A stretch of DNA of 64,000 bases from Cryptomeria japonica (GCF_030272615.1 NC_081409.1:476566573-476630572), one strand, 5' to 3'; shown: positions 33,501-47,066, counted from the stretch's first letter. Numbers and translations: made by a program. Notes: a model not told the origin generated them from the letters alone.

Positions 33501-34699
33501 TGTGCATTCTTGAATGGAGATCTTGAAGAGGAAGTCTATATTGAGCAACCTAATGGATTTTCTTTGATAGATGATAATGATATGGTTTGCAGGTTAAGAA
33601 AAGCTCTATATGGATTGAAACAAGCCCCAAGAGCTTGGTATGCAAGGTTGGATAAGTATCTTTTAAAGATTGGTTTTACTAAAGGAAATGCAGACAATAA
33701 TTTATATTACAAAATAACTAATGATGACATCTTGATTATAGAAGTATTCGTTGATGATATATTATTTGGAGGAGAAGATGGATTATGTAAAGAATTTTCT
33801 ATTAAAATGCAGTAAGGATTTGAAATGTCTATGATTGGAGAAATAAAATTCTTTTTAGGATTGCAGATTTCACAGATTGACAAAGGTATATTTTTTAGTC
33901 AATCCAAGTACCTGAAAGAGTTACTAAAGAAATTTGGGATGGAGAACTCTAAACTGGTAAGCACACCTATGACTACAAATGACAAATTATCTCAAAGGGA
34001 TGAATCTACACCTGTTAATCCAACTAGATACAAATCTATGATAGGAGGTTTACTGTATTTAACACAAACCAAGCCTGATATTATGAATGTAGTATGTATT
34101 GTTTCAAGATTTCAAAGTAATCCTAAGGAAAATCATGAATCGGCAGTAAAAAGGATTTTCCGATACTTACAAGGCACTGCAAATCTTGGATTATGGTATC
34201 CTAGAGATGAAAATTTTGATCTATGTGCATACACAGATGCAAATTGGGTAGGAGATGTGGATGATAGGAAAAGCACCACCGGCAGAGCATTCTTTCTTGG
34301 AAAGAGATTAGTTTCTTGGTCGAGTAAGAAACAAAGTTGTACATCTTTATCAATAGCAGAATCAGAATATGTTGCAACAGCAACTAACTGTACACAAGTA
34401 CTATGGCTTAAGCAAATGTTGAAAGACATAAAGGTAAAATGCAAGGAACCTATTACTATATATTGTGATAACACTGCAATATTGATATATCTAAGAATCT
34501 GGTATTACATTCTAAAACAAAACATGTTTCTATCAAAATGAATTTTCTAAGGGAAAAAGTTGAAGAAAAAGAGATCAAACTGGTTTATGTGAATACTAAA
34601 GAACAGCTTGCAGATATTTTCACAAAACCTTTGCCTAAGGAGACTTTTGAATATCTTAGATATCAGCTTGGAGTCATACCACCACCGGTAGAGACTTAG
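30546..34699 (+). pseudogene. Gag-Pol polyprotein of Copia-1
   Basis: One frame of about 1385 codons runs from ATG 30546 to about 34490, then a one-base shift near 34490 moves the last 69 codons to the next frame, ending TAG 34697. At least nine in-frame stops break it (for example 30888 TGA, 31128 TAA, 31962 TAG, 32604 TAG, 33351 TAA, 33813 TAA). Order is Gag (LDGTNYGIWKIKMETHL), zinc knuckle at 31368-31409 with Tyr in place of the second Cys, protease DSG at 31671, integrase (CKECQ, HTDLCG, RLDQGGEF, VVERKNR, triad intact), reverse transcriptase (LYGLKQAPRAWY, FVDD at 33747) and RNase H (YTDANWVGD, ESEYVA). Not mobile on its own. Confidence 0.9.
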
Positions 34700-34776
34700 A
34701 TAGTTGATGATTGTCATCAACTGGCAGAATTAAAAGACAAATATTTTACTCCGGTCTTTGATAAGGAAGCTACTTC

Positions 34777-35058
34777 TCAGGGGGAGTAGTTGGTATATTG
34801 AATTGATTGGTATTTTGTATATGAACTTGGTTTTTGTAACTTTGGCATTTGATGTCAAAGGGGGAGAGATATCTATGGAAAAACACATTATCTTTTAAAG
34901 AGAGATTGGTATTGAAAACCTTTTGATAACACATGTTGCTCCCAGGGGGAGAGATTGTTGTTTAGGAGAGATTGTTGGTTTTTTGTATTTGGCATTTCTG
35001 TTTTGGCACTTTGATGGTTTTTCCATCTTGTGTTGCCATCAATGCCAAAGGGGGAGAT
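34777..35058 (+). other. 3' non-coding region of Copia-1 with four PPT-like purine tracts
   Basis: Tracts lie at about 34778 (CAGGGGGAGTAG), 34857 (AAAGGGGGAGAGA), 34946 (CAGGGGGAGAGA) and 35047 (AAAGGGGGAGAT). The last directly precedes the 3' LTR and is the presumed priming tract. Copia-2 has a similar series. Confidence 0.75.
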
Positions 35059-35779
35059 TGTTGGTATTTTGGTATGGTTTTGTCATTGATGTCAACACCT
35101 ACTAAAACACTAGCACTTTGGAGATCCAACACCATTCACCGGCAAGCAAGTAACTATTGCACAGTTACTGGTATATGGTTCACTGACAGGATATAATGTT
35201 CATCGGCAGGATATAATGATCACCGGCACTTGGAATGATATGGAAGACACTTGGTAATGTCGAAGACATCATGTGGACACTTTTTTTTGAAGAATTAATC
35301 ATTGGTATATTCATATTTACATATTTGCTTTTACCGGCAAATAGGTCCAGGGTTACCTAGGGTTACACCGACAAGTTTATCTTTTCTAGATCAGCGTGCA
35401 TGCTATGGAGATTATTTATTATTGTTGTAAATGCATTAAGTTGACATGTTCAATTAGTTATTGCATCGGATATTATATTGTTTGTAAAATGTTTTTATTG
35501 TAATATCTTGTAGAGCCGACCTATTAAAATTGGTCTTAGGTTATGGTATAAATGTAAGATCTTATTTGTAAGATCGAATGTGGAATGAGAGAAAAAGGAC
35601 TTTATGTTTGTGTTTCATGCATTAATCTTTACCAGTATAGCAATTTACTATTAACATTGTCTACCGACATACTTAACTAGTTTATCGGTATTAAGCATTA
35701 AGTTGGTTTAATGGTTTTTTATTTGAATTTATTAGACAACTGATTCACCCCCCCTCTCAGTTGTCTCTGGGACCTAACA
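35059..35779 (+). repeat. 3' LTR of Copia-1, internally deleted
   Basis: Same ends as the 5' LTR. After GAGAAAAAGGA (about 35599) it jumps to CTTTATGTTTGTG, skipping about 360 bp that the 5' LTR keeps. It also has an extra GGATATAATG-containing block near 35190-35215. Confidence 0.9.
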
Positions 35780-35784
35780 CCCAA
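35780..35784 (+). other. Target-site duplication of Copia-1, right copy
   Basis: CCCAA, identical to 29424-29428. Confidence 0.85.
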
Positions 35785-38700
35785 CACACACTCTAAACCT
35801 AAGTTGGCACTAATAACCAAAGAAACTAATCACACAAGGACTCTCATGCAAGAACCAACACAATACAACAAGAATAAACTCCCAAATGCTTACATTTCAA
35901 CAAGATATAAAATGCAACCAATTAAGCATAATCATGAGTCATCAAGGGAACACATGTAAGGGTGGAGTGTCATCACATGCCATCCTCTAACATAACAAAT
36001 AAAACAACATAAGACACTAGCCTGATGGACATGTGGAGTCATCTCAACCTATGAGGGATCAAGGGAGATTGACTTTCCATAGCAATGGCCTTCTCTTGCT
36101 TATCCTAAAACATCCTCCCTAGGATCAAGTCATGAGGCTCACATCAATTATCATCTTTATTAATGAATATAACTACCCAACCCAATCATTATTAGGTTAT
36201 CACTTATTTACAAATCATGGTAAACTCCCAATGTGCCCTGGCGGTCTAGACTTCATGCATCATTACAAGGAACCTCATCCAAGCCTATCTCTCATGACCC
36301 TAGTCATCACAAGAAAGTCCACTCCCCCTAACATGGCCCAAACAAAAAAACATGAGACTCCAATCCAACATGAAATCTGAAAACATACATACATATGCAA
36401 CCAAATCCAACCATACAATGATTCACAACTACACTTGGCTACAACAACAACAAATGTAATGAAGGAGCCTCCTGGCTAATAATAAACAAGCGCATATCAA
36501 GCCATCAAATTTCCTGTTGATAATAAAAAACAAATCCACAACAAGGCCAACTCACTTGCTAGTCTAAACAACAACAACAATATCTACTCATCAATTCATG
36601 GCACATCAGCATGGAGAGAGTAAAAAAAAACCATAATGACATAGAGAAGTAAATATACATAAAAACCATCCAAATACATCAAAACTGATTAAAACCAATT
36701 CTGGAAAATATCAACAGACCTCAATAAACCCTCTAGTACAAAAATCCAATTGGAGAAATACCACAGAATGAACAAAATTGAGATTTACTTTATATACCAA
36801 TAGTTTCACGCTTTTGTCTAACAGTATAACACATTTAAACATTAAAACAATGCTTTTACAATGCACTTTGACAAATATACAACTTCCTGAAGCGCTTATA
36901 CATAGTTTAACATTGCTTTTATAGTAAGACAACACATTCTCTATTTCAAATGGCGCATTCACTACACAGGGTCGTGCAAATGCAAAAATAAACAGTGCAA
37001 ATGCAGAATAAAACATCACATTCACTCTAACAGTACAAATACAAAAATTCCACGAAAAAATCAGAGAACTTACGGCTAAAATATAAAACCAAGTCTTTAA
37101 CAAAAGGGCTCAAAAATCATATGGAAAGAGATGCCCAAAAACAAAGAATAAGAGGGCATAAACAAAATAAAATACAAACAAGTATAAACCAAGATCTATT
37201 AAAATTTCCTTCATGGAAAAACTCACAGAGAAACTAGAATATACACCCAGAACTCTCAAAACAACCCAACAATACAAACACACAAGATATTCACATTCAG
37301 AAAGGGGATTTTAAACACCCCAACAGAACCAAATAGATTCACAGAGAGGAAACAATCCTAGAGAGAAAACATTGCAGTCGTGAACGACATTAACAGGAAA
37401 CCCAAAATATATTTTTCCAACAACTATATAAAACATCATATAATATAAAGTTTTCCCCAAATATTATTTCTGAAACTATATTAAAACTATGAAATTTAAA
37501 TTTCTTCAACCCAATTCCCAAGAATATTTGCAGACATAATGCATACATAGGGGAGCCATAGAAAACCAAAATGCAAAAGAGCAAGAGCTCCAACCTGCAA
37601 CCCATGTGATGGAAAGTAGTTGAAGAAGAACTTCCCACAAATCCAAGCCAAAATCCAAGTGCAAAATTGAAAGCCAAAAGAAAATACTCACAAAGAAATT
37701 TTTCAAGAAGAAGCATCCTGAAAAACTTCATGGGAAAGAAAATAAAAAGCCAACAATAACTAAAACCCTAGCCACACTCTTGACCAATCAAAATATTCGG
37801 TTTAGAATATATTTTACCAACCCCACCATATAATATAATTTTACCTCCCATTTCAAATTCAACCAATAAGAGAAAAGGGTAGGTAAGGTAAATATAAAAT
37901 GTAATTATACAACCAAGTGGGGGAATTCTATTATTATTTTATTTTAAAGTGTTTATACACCCCACTTCAATAAAGGTCAAACTTTATAAATATACATAAG
38001 CTATAAACATAAATAATCAAATGTGGAAATTAAATTAAATAAACCAAAGGCTCATAAATTTTTAAAAGAACCAAATACATATTAAATATCAAATAAACAA
38101 TTAAACCATAGGTAATTAAATAATTAGATACTTATAAAAGTTAAATCACAAATATTAAATAAATATTAAACAACCATAAAGGTTAAACAATTATATATTA
38201 AATAAATATTGAATAATCATAAAATTGATAAACATTAATTATCAAATAAATATAAATACCAAATAATTAAATACTCAAAAATAATAAATTAAATACATTA
38301 AAATAAACATTATTGAATATAAAACCACACATCAAGAGTCACATAATTAATCTAAACATACTCAAATAAATTAACTATCTCTAACATACTCACAACACCA
38401 AGAAGACCAAGCTTACTAATTGACATGGCGAATTATGCCAAGACGTTGACGACTCAAAGTGAACAACTTAGACCTAGAGTATGTGAAGGAAATTCATGTC
38501 GTCTTCAAACCACTTAAGCCGTTGGAATTAAAGACACGCTTAAACCTGTGAAGCCATGTGGAGTCAATGTCTGGTACCTACAAATCCTGCAACCACAAGC
38601 AACGATACAACATATGTGTATGCATCATAGAAGACAAGTGATAGGGATTCACAATGACACATCCCACTCGCAATGAGTGATGTGATATCGTCCCTCTCAC

Positions 38701-38834
38701 GAAGACAGTCATACAATAGTCAAACACAATCAACTCATCATATATAATCATTAAATAGGTTTAGTGTAACCAAAATAAAAACCATGATCAATCTAATCTA
38801 TCAATAGTTCATCACATAGTAAGCATATAGAATT

Positions 38835-41800
38835 TGATAGTCCTGAAAATGACTCCTGAAAATGACTGCAAAATTTGGTGTCCTTGACAATGTTTTATCA
38901 TTTTAAATTAATGTTGATCTCTATTTTTACCCTCAACGTTTATGGTTTCTAGGTTTATGTGTTCCTGAGTGAGCTATTTGTTTAAACCTAAAGCCTGTTA
39001 TGTTTCTTTGTTACCTTTTTACTTAAACTTGAGGGTCTTTTCCATCATCGAAGGGACCATGTTCCTTTACCTAGGTGTTATTTCTTCTACCGACCTTTCA
39101 ATTTTTCCTAGAGGTTACGTCTTTTTCACTATGGTTGGGCCCCTTTTAAATATTTCTGCATGCATTTATTTTCTCTAAGTCTGGCCTTAATGTTTTAGCT
39201 TATATCTCCATGTTTAAATACCGAGCAACTAAAAGTTCCATGATTTTGCACGTGCATGAAATGGATGGCAGTGTTTTAACTCAAGAGGGAAGATGCTCGA
39301 AGGATAGCAACAATTTTTGGGCAGACTTTGTAAAGCTACATGTAATGAACGAGCAGATCGGATGACCCTCATAGTCCTGCAAAGGAAGTTTCAGGGAAGT
39401 TAAGGATCATGACATCACAAGATGATGCTACGTGTCCCAAGCAGGTCAGGAAAGTGCGAAGGTGGGGCCATTAACAGAATTGAGCTGGAAGATGACTGGA
39501 CAATGCATAATTAGACTTTTGTGGACCCATCTTGCTACGTTGGAAGGTCAGTATCAATGTTGACCATGGTGATCATGTGATGTGCCATGCTAGACAGATC
39601 TACGATGGAAATAGAGTGTTTTTCAAAGGGGGTGATTTGGACAATTTTATTGTTATTCACGTGAAAAAATTGAAGGCAAAAGAAGATAAGCTTATTGACA
39701 TGGATGCTGACTGATTCTCAAAAGGTTGGTTTAGGAGGTGTTTTGTTGGGTTGAGTCATATTAGTGGATGAAGATAGAAATACCAGAGGTGGCAATATCA
39801 ACAAGTTTTCATTTCCACCATGGAAAGAAATTGAGATTTTCAGAAGGATCAAGGGGATAAGGATGATTTATGAGCTGAAAACAAAGTGATCAAGGATCTG
39901 TCAATAAAATCATAGGATGTGTACTATCAGAGATTCTCACAGTAAGGAAGAAAATCAAGAAAATTGTTACCGAGAAACTTTCAAAAGATAAGGACTTAGT
40001 ATCCAAAAAAGGGAGATTCTAAGGTAGAAATTCTGCAGTCAAGAAATCAAAAAATCAGAAACAAAATTGTTCACATGAGGTGAACTTGGTCAGAAGGGTA
40101 GTGAGATTGTAGTTTGAGTCTAACGATATTTTGATTTGATGGATATGACTTTTTGAATCCATTTGCTGGTAGGATGATTAGAAAAGCATTAGAATGATGA
40201 TTTTTACCATGCATGAACACCACCAAGAAAAGTATTTTCATTATAAATACAGCTGGGTGGTGTCTTCAATTGATAGAAAGAACAAGAAAATTCATTATCT
40301 TCTCAGAAGGTTTTGAAATGGTGAAAATGATTTTTGAGCAGTATCGTGCTAGAAGTTACACTGAGCTTTGTGATATCGGATGGAATTCCTTTGGGAGTGA
40401 GTATTCTTATAGTCAATGGAGTCTTGAAAATGGGGAGGATAGTTGATGGAGGCTTGAAACTAGTTTCTTATCAAAAAAATCCCTACAGGACTCATCCTCC
40501 GTCTCTCCTCTATCACTCATTGGCAGGGGATTAAAGAAGGAGCCTTACAGAGGAAAATGAGAAAAACAAGGTTGGGATTGGGGTGGCAGTCGATCATCTC
40601 AACATGGGCATGGAAGCTAAAATGCCTTCCATTCACTTTATGTTCCTCTATGAGCTCCTCTTTCCATTTTCTTTGATCCTAGGCATGAAGGTTGAAGCTC
40701 CTCCTCTAGTTTAGGGGTGACTTTGCTTCTTGTCAGGATCTAATTTCCCTTCCCAAAGGGGAATGCTCTACAAAACAAAGATGATGCATCTCACGGTCCA
40801 TTTGGAAGCATCTGCAGTGATAATGACATGACTCAAAATATTTTGTTTCTACCAAAATACAGTTAGGAATTTTGGTTCTACTTCATCATGAATGCCAACA
40901 TGGACATTCTTTTGGGAGACTGTGAGGAATATTTTTGTAACAAAGTTACAAGTGGTCTTATGAGCTTGTGATAGGTGTCTCCTCTAGCCTAAATCTTGTT
41001 TACTCCCTTGTTTCTATAAAAGGAAATTCAAGGCCATGAGACAAAGGTCAAGAAATTTGGGTTACAAGTTTTGGATCCAAACCCTTGGTTATGTATAGTG
41101 AGTCTAGGTGAAATGAGTAGGCTGTAATAGGAATTTGTAGAGCAAATAAAATGGGTCTTGTGTCTTGTTTTGTTTAAGGTTCTTGAAGGATTTATACATA
41201 AGATAATTTGTAATTAAAAATGGCTTATTAAATGAATCCAAGCATAGTTCAAATTCAATTTCTATAGTGTGTAACTCTGCTATGTTTTGAATGAGTAAGA
41301 TCAAGGGTTTTTCTTGTTCATTGCATTGTTGTGATGTATTTGTTTCTATCTTATGCTCTGATCTAAGGGGTTGGTTAAATTGCTAGGATAGGATCCATAG
41401 ACTGATGGGGCTTATACATAGATTCTGGTAAGTATTTTGGGTTGGGACAGATAGATGAGATGCATTGTAAGACAGTGTTATCTTAAGATCTCCATATATT
41501 AAATTAATGTTCTATTTTGTCATATTTCAATTTATGTTTTATAATTTAAGTTTCCCAATGGATAAGACATTGGTCATGGCTTTAGTCATTTCCAGTAACA
41601 GTTCTTTACCCATATTTCATCAACAACTTGCTATAAATCGATAATATCAAAATATCTCTTCATTTTTATATATGTCACTGCTTGTCAAAAGTTGTCTCAT
41701 GCTCCAAAGTTGGTTGAGGATCACTAAGACCTAGCCACTCTGTAGCATTCTCCCTCTTTGTTGATCCATTTTTAGGAGTGAGACCTTCTTCTTTATTTTA

Positions 41801-42036
41801 ATGCCATTTGTAAGTGTGGTGCGGAGATTGCATGAGCATTAAGGGATCACCCTCTCGAGTTTTGTAGAGCCCAAAGTGGAAGGGTTAGCATAGTCCTTGT
41901 CATATGTTGGTCCAAGTCCCTGAGTATCCCAAAAATAGTTTGGAGTTGGCCTCTCCATCCATGATTTGAGGGCCCAACTTGGTTCCTTCCCCGTGGTAAT
42001 GTAAAACCTCACTATGTGTAATCTAGGGAACTAACA
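38835..42036 (+). mobile_element. Solo-LTR-like insertion of 3.2 kb
   Basis: It interrupts the left chromovirus LTR. Ends are TGATAGTCC...GGAACTAACA, flanked by GAATT at 38830-38834 and GAATC at 42037-42041. The empty site in the right LTR (near 51350) is GAATCC, so the left copy has one C-to-T change. TG...CA ends and a 5-bp duplication are typical of an LTR. TATAAAAGG near 41013 would fit a U3-R border. No primer binding site, internal copy of the ends or pol was seen. Short frames at 39532-39714 and 40213-40446 (+) have no recognised family. Confidence 0.5.
41013..41021 (+). promoter_or_regulatory. TATA-like box in the solo-LTR-like insertion
   Basis: TATAAAAGG, about 1.0 kb before the right end of the insertion. 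It would place transcription start in the last third of a 3.2-kb LTR. Confidence 0.35.
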
Positions 42037-42239
42037 GAATCCATCAAATCACATAATCAACAATCATAGAGTAATCACCATAGAAATAACCCAAATAAAA
42101 TATGTCCAATAATGTATAGCATCATAATGAGTAACTGAAACACATGAATAATCATCATAAATGGTCTAGATAAGTCTATCATGCATGAAATACAAGCCAA
42201 GTCTAGTCAAAACAAGTCAAGTTAAGGATGGACACTACA

Positions 42240-42257
42240 TCCTCCCCCCCTTTTCCT
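42240..42257 (-). other. Polypurine tract of the chromovirus
   Basis: On the minus strand GGAAAAGGGGGGGGAGGA immediately precedes the LTR start TGTAGTGTCC. Confidence 0.8.
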
Positions 42258-42259
42258 AG

Positions 42260-45200
42260 GCTTACTCGTGGAAACCTGAGAACAAGTAAGGGTACAACTC
42301 TCTCATCTGTGCTACATCCTCCCATGTAGTTGTAGAATCATCATTCAGATCCCACTAGACCCTTACCTTCTTGATGCCCCGACCTCTAAGGAACATCTCT
42401 TTGTGCTAAAGAATGTGCATGGGCTCCAAAGAAAGTTTCCCATCCTTGACCTGTAAAGAATTGCAATCCAAAACATCTGAAATAATAGGATGATATAACC
42501 TTAAAACTAAAACATTAAAGACATCATGGATGCAGGACAAGCTAGGCAGCAAGGCAAGGCAATAGGCCGGAGGACCAATCTGCTCCAAAATCTTGAAAGG
42601 TCCAACAAACAAAGGCACCAACTTAGAGCCTTTCCCATAACAGATTAGACTCTTTCGTGGGCAAATTCTCAAAAACACCTTGTCGCCAAAAGAAAACTGC
42701 TTGTCCACTCGATGTGCATCCACATTCTTCTTTTGTCTATCATGTGCGACCACCAAATTCTCTCTAATATGAGCTACCTGCTCCTCCATATCATGTAACA
42801 TATTTAAACCAATATGCACTCTGTCCTCCAAATGGTCCCAACTCAGGGGTGTACGACACGGTCTACCATATAACACCTGAAAAAGAGACATACCAATAGA
42901 GTTATGGTAACCATTGTTGTATGCAAACTCAACCAAATAGAGGTAATCCTCCCAACAAGACTATTGATCTATCACATACATTCTCAACATATCCTGCAAC
43001 ATCTGATTCACCCTCTCTATCTATCCATTTGTATCAGGGTGATAAGATAAACTAAAGTTCAATTGCATCCCTAAATCATGTTGAAGAGTTGTCCAAAAGG
43101 TGAAAGTGAACCATGGATCACGATCTGATATGATCCGCTGAGGAATACCATGCAACCTCACAACTCCCTCCAAGAAAACACGAGCCATTGTCGTTGTTGT
43201 ATATGATGATATAATTGGCAAAAAGTGCACTACTATGGTCAACCTGTCCATAGTGACCATAATAGCATCATGATGCCATGAAGACATATACAAACACACT
43301 ATAAAATCCATAGATATAATATCCCATTTCCATCCTAGAAGCAAATGTGACTATAAAAATCTTGCTGGATGTTGATGCTCCACCTTCACTCATTGACACT
43401 CTAGGCAACATGACAAAAATTACAATATCTCTCCTCACACCAGACCAATGATATATCTATCTTAAATCTGCACGCATCTTCTTAACACCTAGATGTATCG
43501 AGTAAGGTACACGATGTGCCTCTGACATGATCAAATATTGAAGACTGTCTGATAGTGGAACATAAATGTGTCCCAAATGCCTAAAAATTCCATCTGACTC
43601 AACTGAATAAATGACATACCTTCCCTCAAGAGCTCTACTTGCGGCAACCTCTACAATAATCTCCAATACCACATAGCTAAAGGAAGGGCACTGAGAATAT
43701 GGCTCCTCAAATCCACACTAAGAGACACTACTGAAATCTCATGCCTCTTGCGGTTCAATGCATCTACCACTATAGTCTCCTTCCCCAAGATATATCTAAC
43801 CTCAAAATCATACTCACTTAGAAACTCCATCCAACACCTCTGCCTAGCATTCAAATTTAGTTGCGTGAAGATATACTACAAATTGTGATGATTACTCTAC
43901 AACTCGAATTGATTCCCAAGAAGAAAATGCCTCCGTCTAACCAAGGCGTGTACCAATACTGCTAACTCTAGATCATGGGTGGCATGATTCTTCACATGAT
44001 CTTTAAGTTTACATGACTCATATGCAATCACACATCCATCCTATATCAACACTGCTTCTAGACCCTCCAAATAAGCATCTATACACACCACAAAATTCCC
44101 CAAAGGATTTGGCACTGCTAAAATAGGTGCACTCGTTAGACGCTCCTTAAGGATCTGAAATGTTGTCTCACACTGCCCTGTCCAAACAAACTTATTCCTT
44201 TTCCTCTGAAGAGAAGTGACGGGATGGGCTATCTTGGAGAAATCCCGAACATATCTATGATAATATCCTACTAAACCCATAAAACTACGTACCTCACCCA
44301 CATTAGTGGGTGTTGGACAATCAACAATCACTTGAATCTTCAAGGGATCAATGGGGATACCCTCCCTTGAAATCACATGACCAAGATATCTTACCTATGT
44401 CTAGAAGAACTCATACTTCTCCAAATTGGCATATAGTTGAATATCCCTAAGACACTGCAAAACCTGCCTCACATGATCCTCATGCTCCTCAATTGATCTC
44501 GAATAAATTAAAATATCATCCATAAATACCAATACAAATCTGTCCAAATACAACCTGAATACACCATTCATCAAGCTCATGAAAACTGATGGTGCATTCA
44601 TGAGACCAAAAGGTACCACTGTGAACTCATAGTGACCATATCTAGTACAAAAATTTGTGCGATAAATATCTACCTCATGAATCCTGAATTGATGATACCC
44701 AAACTTAAGGTCAATCTTGGAGAAGACCTTTGCATCCTTAATTTGATCAAACAAGTCATCTATCCAAGGCAAAGGATATCGGTTCTTCACCGTCACCTTA
44801 TTAAGTTGCCTATAATCAATGCATAATTGAAGAGATTCATCCTTCTTTTTCATAAATAACATAGGTGCACCCCAAGGGGACACACTAGGACAAATAAACC
44901 CCTTCACCAACAACTCCTCCAACTGAACTCTCAAATCACTCAACTCTTGTGTGGTCATCCGATAGGGAGCCTTAGAGATCGGCTCAGCTCCTAGCACCAA
45001 ATCACTCCTGAAATCAATATCTTGTTGAGGGGGCACACCTGGAATCTCACTGGGAAAGACATATGCAAACTCCTAAAGGATAGGATGTTGCTGCAATAAA
45101 ATCCTCTGAACTAAGTCCCTCATCCACATCCTTCACCCTAACTGCAAATAGTTGATAACCCTTACGCACACACCTCTTCATCTATATAGTGGAAATCATG

Positions 45201-46893
45201 TGAAGAGAGATAGGTCTCTAAATACCTACAATCTCCACACTCTTCCTACTATTATCCACACACTACACTCTCTTACCTCTACAATATATCTGTGCTTGGT
45301 GAGATTCAAGCCAATCCATACCAAGAGCCACATCATAAGATCTAAAAGACATAACTCAAAGATCCACAAAAGTACAACAATCTCCCAAAACTAAAGGACA
45401 ACTAAGCACAAAGGAATCCACTACCACTTTGGACCCCGTAGCTAACTGTACCTACCACCTATCATCCTTCTTTGCCATAGAAAGCCCACATCTCTCTACT
45501 AGAAAAGAAGAAATAAAAGAATTTGATGCTCCTAAATCAAACAACACTGAATAAGAGATACCACCTATCATAGTTGATGTCTCCACAATGATGGCCTGAT
45601 GCTGAGACTGACAGTTATCAACCACCACAAACACATGATGAGACTTGCCTACATCTGCAGTTGTAGGCTTTGAAGTAGCTGGCTTCTACTACCTTGACAT
45701 CTAAGAAGTACACTAAGGACAATGAACAACAATGTGTCCTGGCTATCCACATGCAAAACAATCTCTCCTGCCAAACCCACTACTACTTGGTGTAGTACGC
45801 GATTGCTTAACACTGCTTCTACTAGAAGCTAGCTAAGAACTTTGTGCTGGATGAGAAGGAGTAGGTCTCCTATCATGCTGATGACTGCAACTCCTGTCAA
45901 CCTAAAATCTGGCATCTCATCCAAACATCTGACCCTAAGAATGCTTCTTCTTAAATTGCTAACCACTGCAAAAAGAAGAAGGATGGCTCCTAGAAAAACC
46001 CAAAGTCTACGGCTGAGAACCTCTCGCAATAGATCTTGTAACTGGTGCACTAGTTGTCTATCCTTGTGTCGCACCTCCTAAAGCTAAGGCAAGATTCTCT
46101 TCTTCTATCCTTGCCTTGTCCACATCTGCCTCCAAAGTCATAGGTTCGTGCATCTAAACCTCTCCACTGATACAATCATTGAGAGCTCTCGCAAAGTGTT
46201 GAATCAACATTAGCTCATCATCTACAATCCCAACATATTGTCTAAGATCAAAGAACTTGCACTCATACTACTCTACAATCATCCTCTACTGTCTCAAATC
46301 ATGGAACTCATCGACCTTCTTCTGCCTCTAATGCTTTGAAAGAAATCTAGCACTAAACCACTCCAAGAACAACTCCTAAAATATTGTCACTATGTCCAGA
46401 TATATCTTATAATCCTCCATGTGCCACCATGTCATTGCAAAATCATGAAGGTGCATGATCGTGCATCTTGCCTTAGTGTTACTGCTACACGGGTGCATAA
46501 CACAACACCTACCCAAGTCTGATAGCCATGTCACTGTCTCCATGCCACCACCTAAGCAATCAAGGTTAGGAGGATGAGTCCTCATCAAAATGTCTCATGT
46601 GACTCGCTGCAAGTGCCTCCTGATCCACCTCAACTCTCCTCCTAGGAGAACGTGAATGCTCTCCCTCTTGATGCTCTAAATGACGAGATACCTCCTACTA
46701 GTTCTCCTCCTGCCTTGATCCTAGGCGACCAATAATCTCCTGAAGCCCGTTCACCAACCGGTGGAATCACATCATCTCTAGGTTGAGCTTGTTGTTTCTC
46801 CTCATGGTGTGACTCCTTAGAAACCTCAGGACGAGGATTCCTACGAGTACCCATGCGACCAACATGATGACAATCTCTACCCCTAGCAAGCAT
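42260..46893 (-). pseudogene. Gag-Pol polyprotein of a chromovirus-type Ty3/gypsy element
   Basis: Starts at ATG 46893 (MLARGRDCHH). Gag capsid-like sequence (DFAMTWWHMEDYK) lies near 46400, with a zinc knuckle CFACG-PGHIVVHC near 45740 interrupted by TAG. The protease reads VLFDLGASNSFIS near 45530, with Leu at the second active-site position. The reverse transcriptase at 44401-45036 has [30 protein letters not shown] and the box FMDD. RNase H lies at 43650-44376. Integrase (MDF, ISDRD, NG-IERVNQ) lies at 42900-43344, with GRPCRTPLSW. At the end EPMHIL-HKEMFLRGRGIKKVRV and TTTWEDV resemble the C-terminal chromodomain of chromoviruses. Stops are mostly TAG at Gln positions. The GRRCRSPL-type integrase suggests Tekay/Del-like affinity. 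Confidence 0.85.
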
Positions 46894-47052
46894 CTAGTCT
46901 AAGCAAGACACAAAAGAAAACTATAAGCTAACCAACTAGGGAAACTATAAAAATAAAATAAATAGCAGGGATAAAACCACTAGGCTACCCCATGGCAAAT
47001 GCTACATGTAAAATGGGCTCAAATGAAATCAGATTACCCATTGTATGAACAT

Positions 47053-47066
47053 GGGCTCTGATACCA
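47053..47066 (-). other. Primer binding site of the chromovirus
   Basis: TGGTATCAGAGCCC on the minus strand, two bases after the LTR terminal TTTCA; it matches initiator tRNA-Met. Confidence 0.85.

Larger units (their letters stand above)
29218..42239 (-). repeat. Left (3') LTR of chromovirus, split by two insertions
   Basis: LTR sequence occupies 29218-29428, 35785-38834 and 42042-42239 and aligns throughout with the right LTR (47069-51464 plus 58487-58584). On the minus strand it starts TGTAGTGTCC at 42239, right after a polypurine tract. Its outer 1.0 kb, with the expected end, is missing and R1 takes its place. A minus-strand TATAAA lies at 37952-37957. Confidence 0.75.

Noticed and set aside
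36711-37103. A 130-codon minus-strand frame in the chromovirus LTR
   Set aside because: The equivalent place in the right LTR (49200-49451) is open for only 83 codons in a diverged form; low complexity, no motif.
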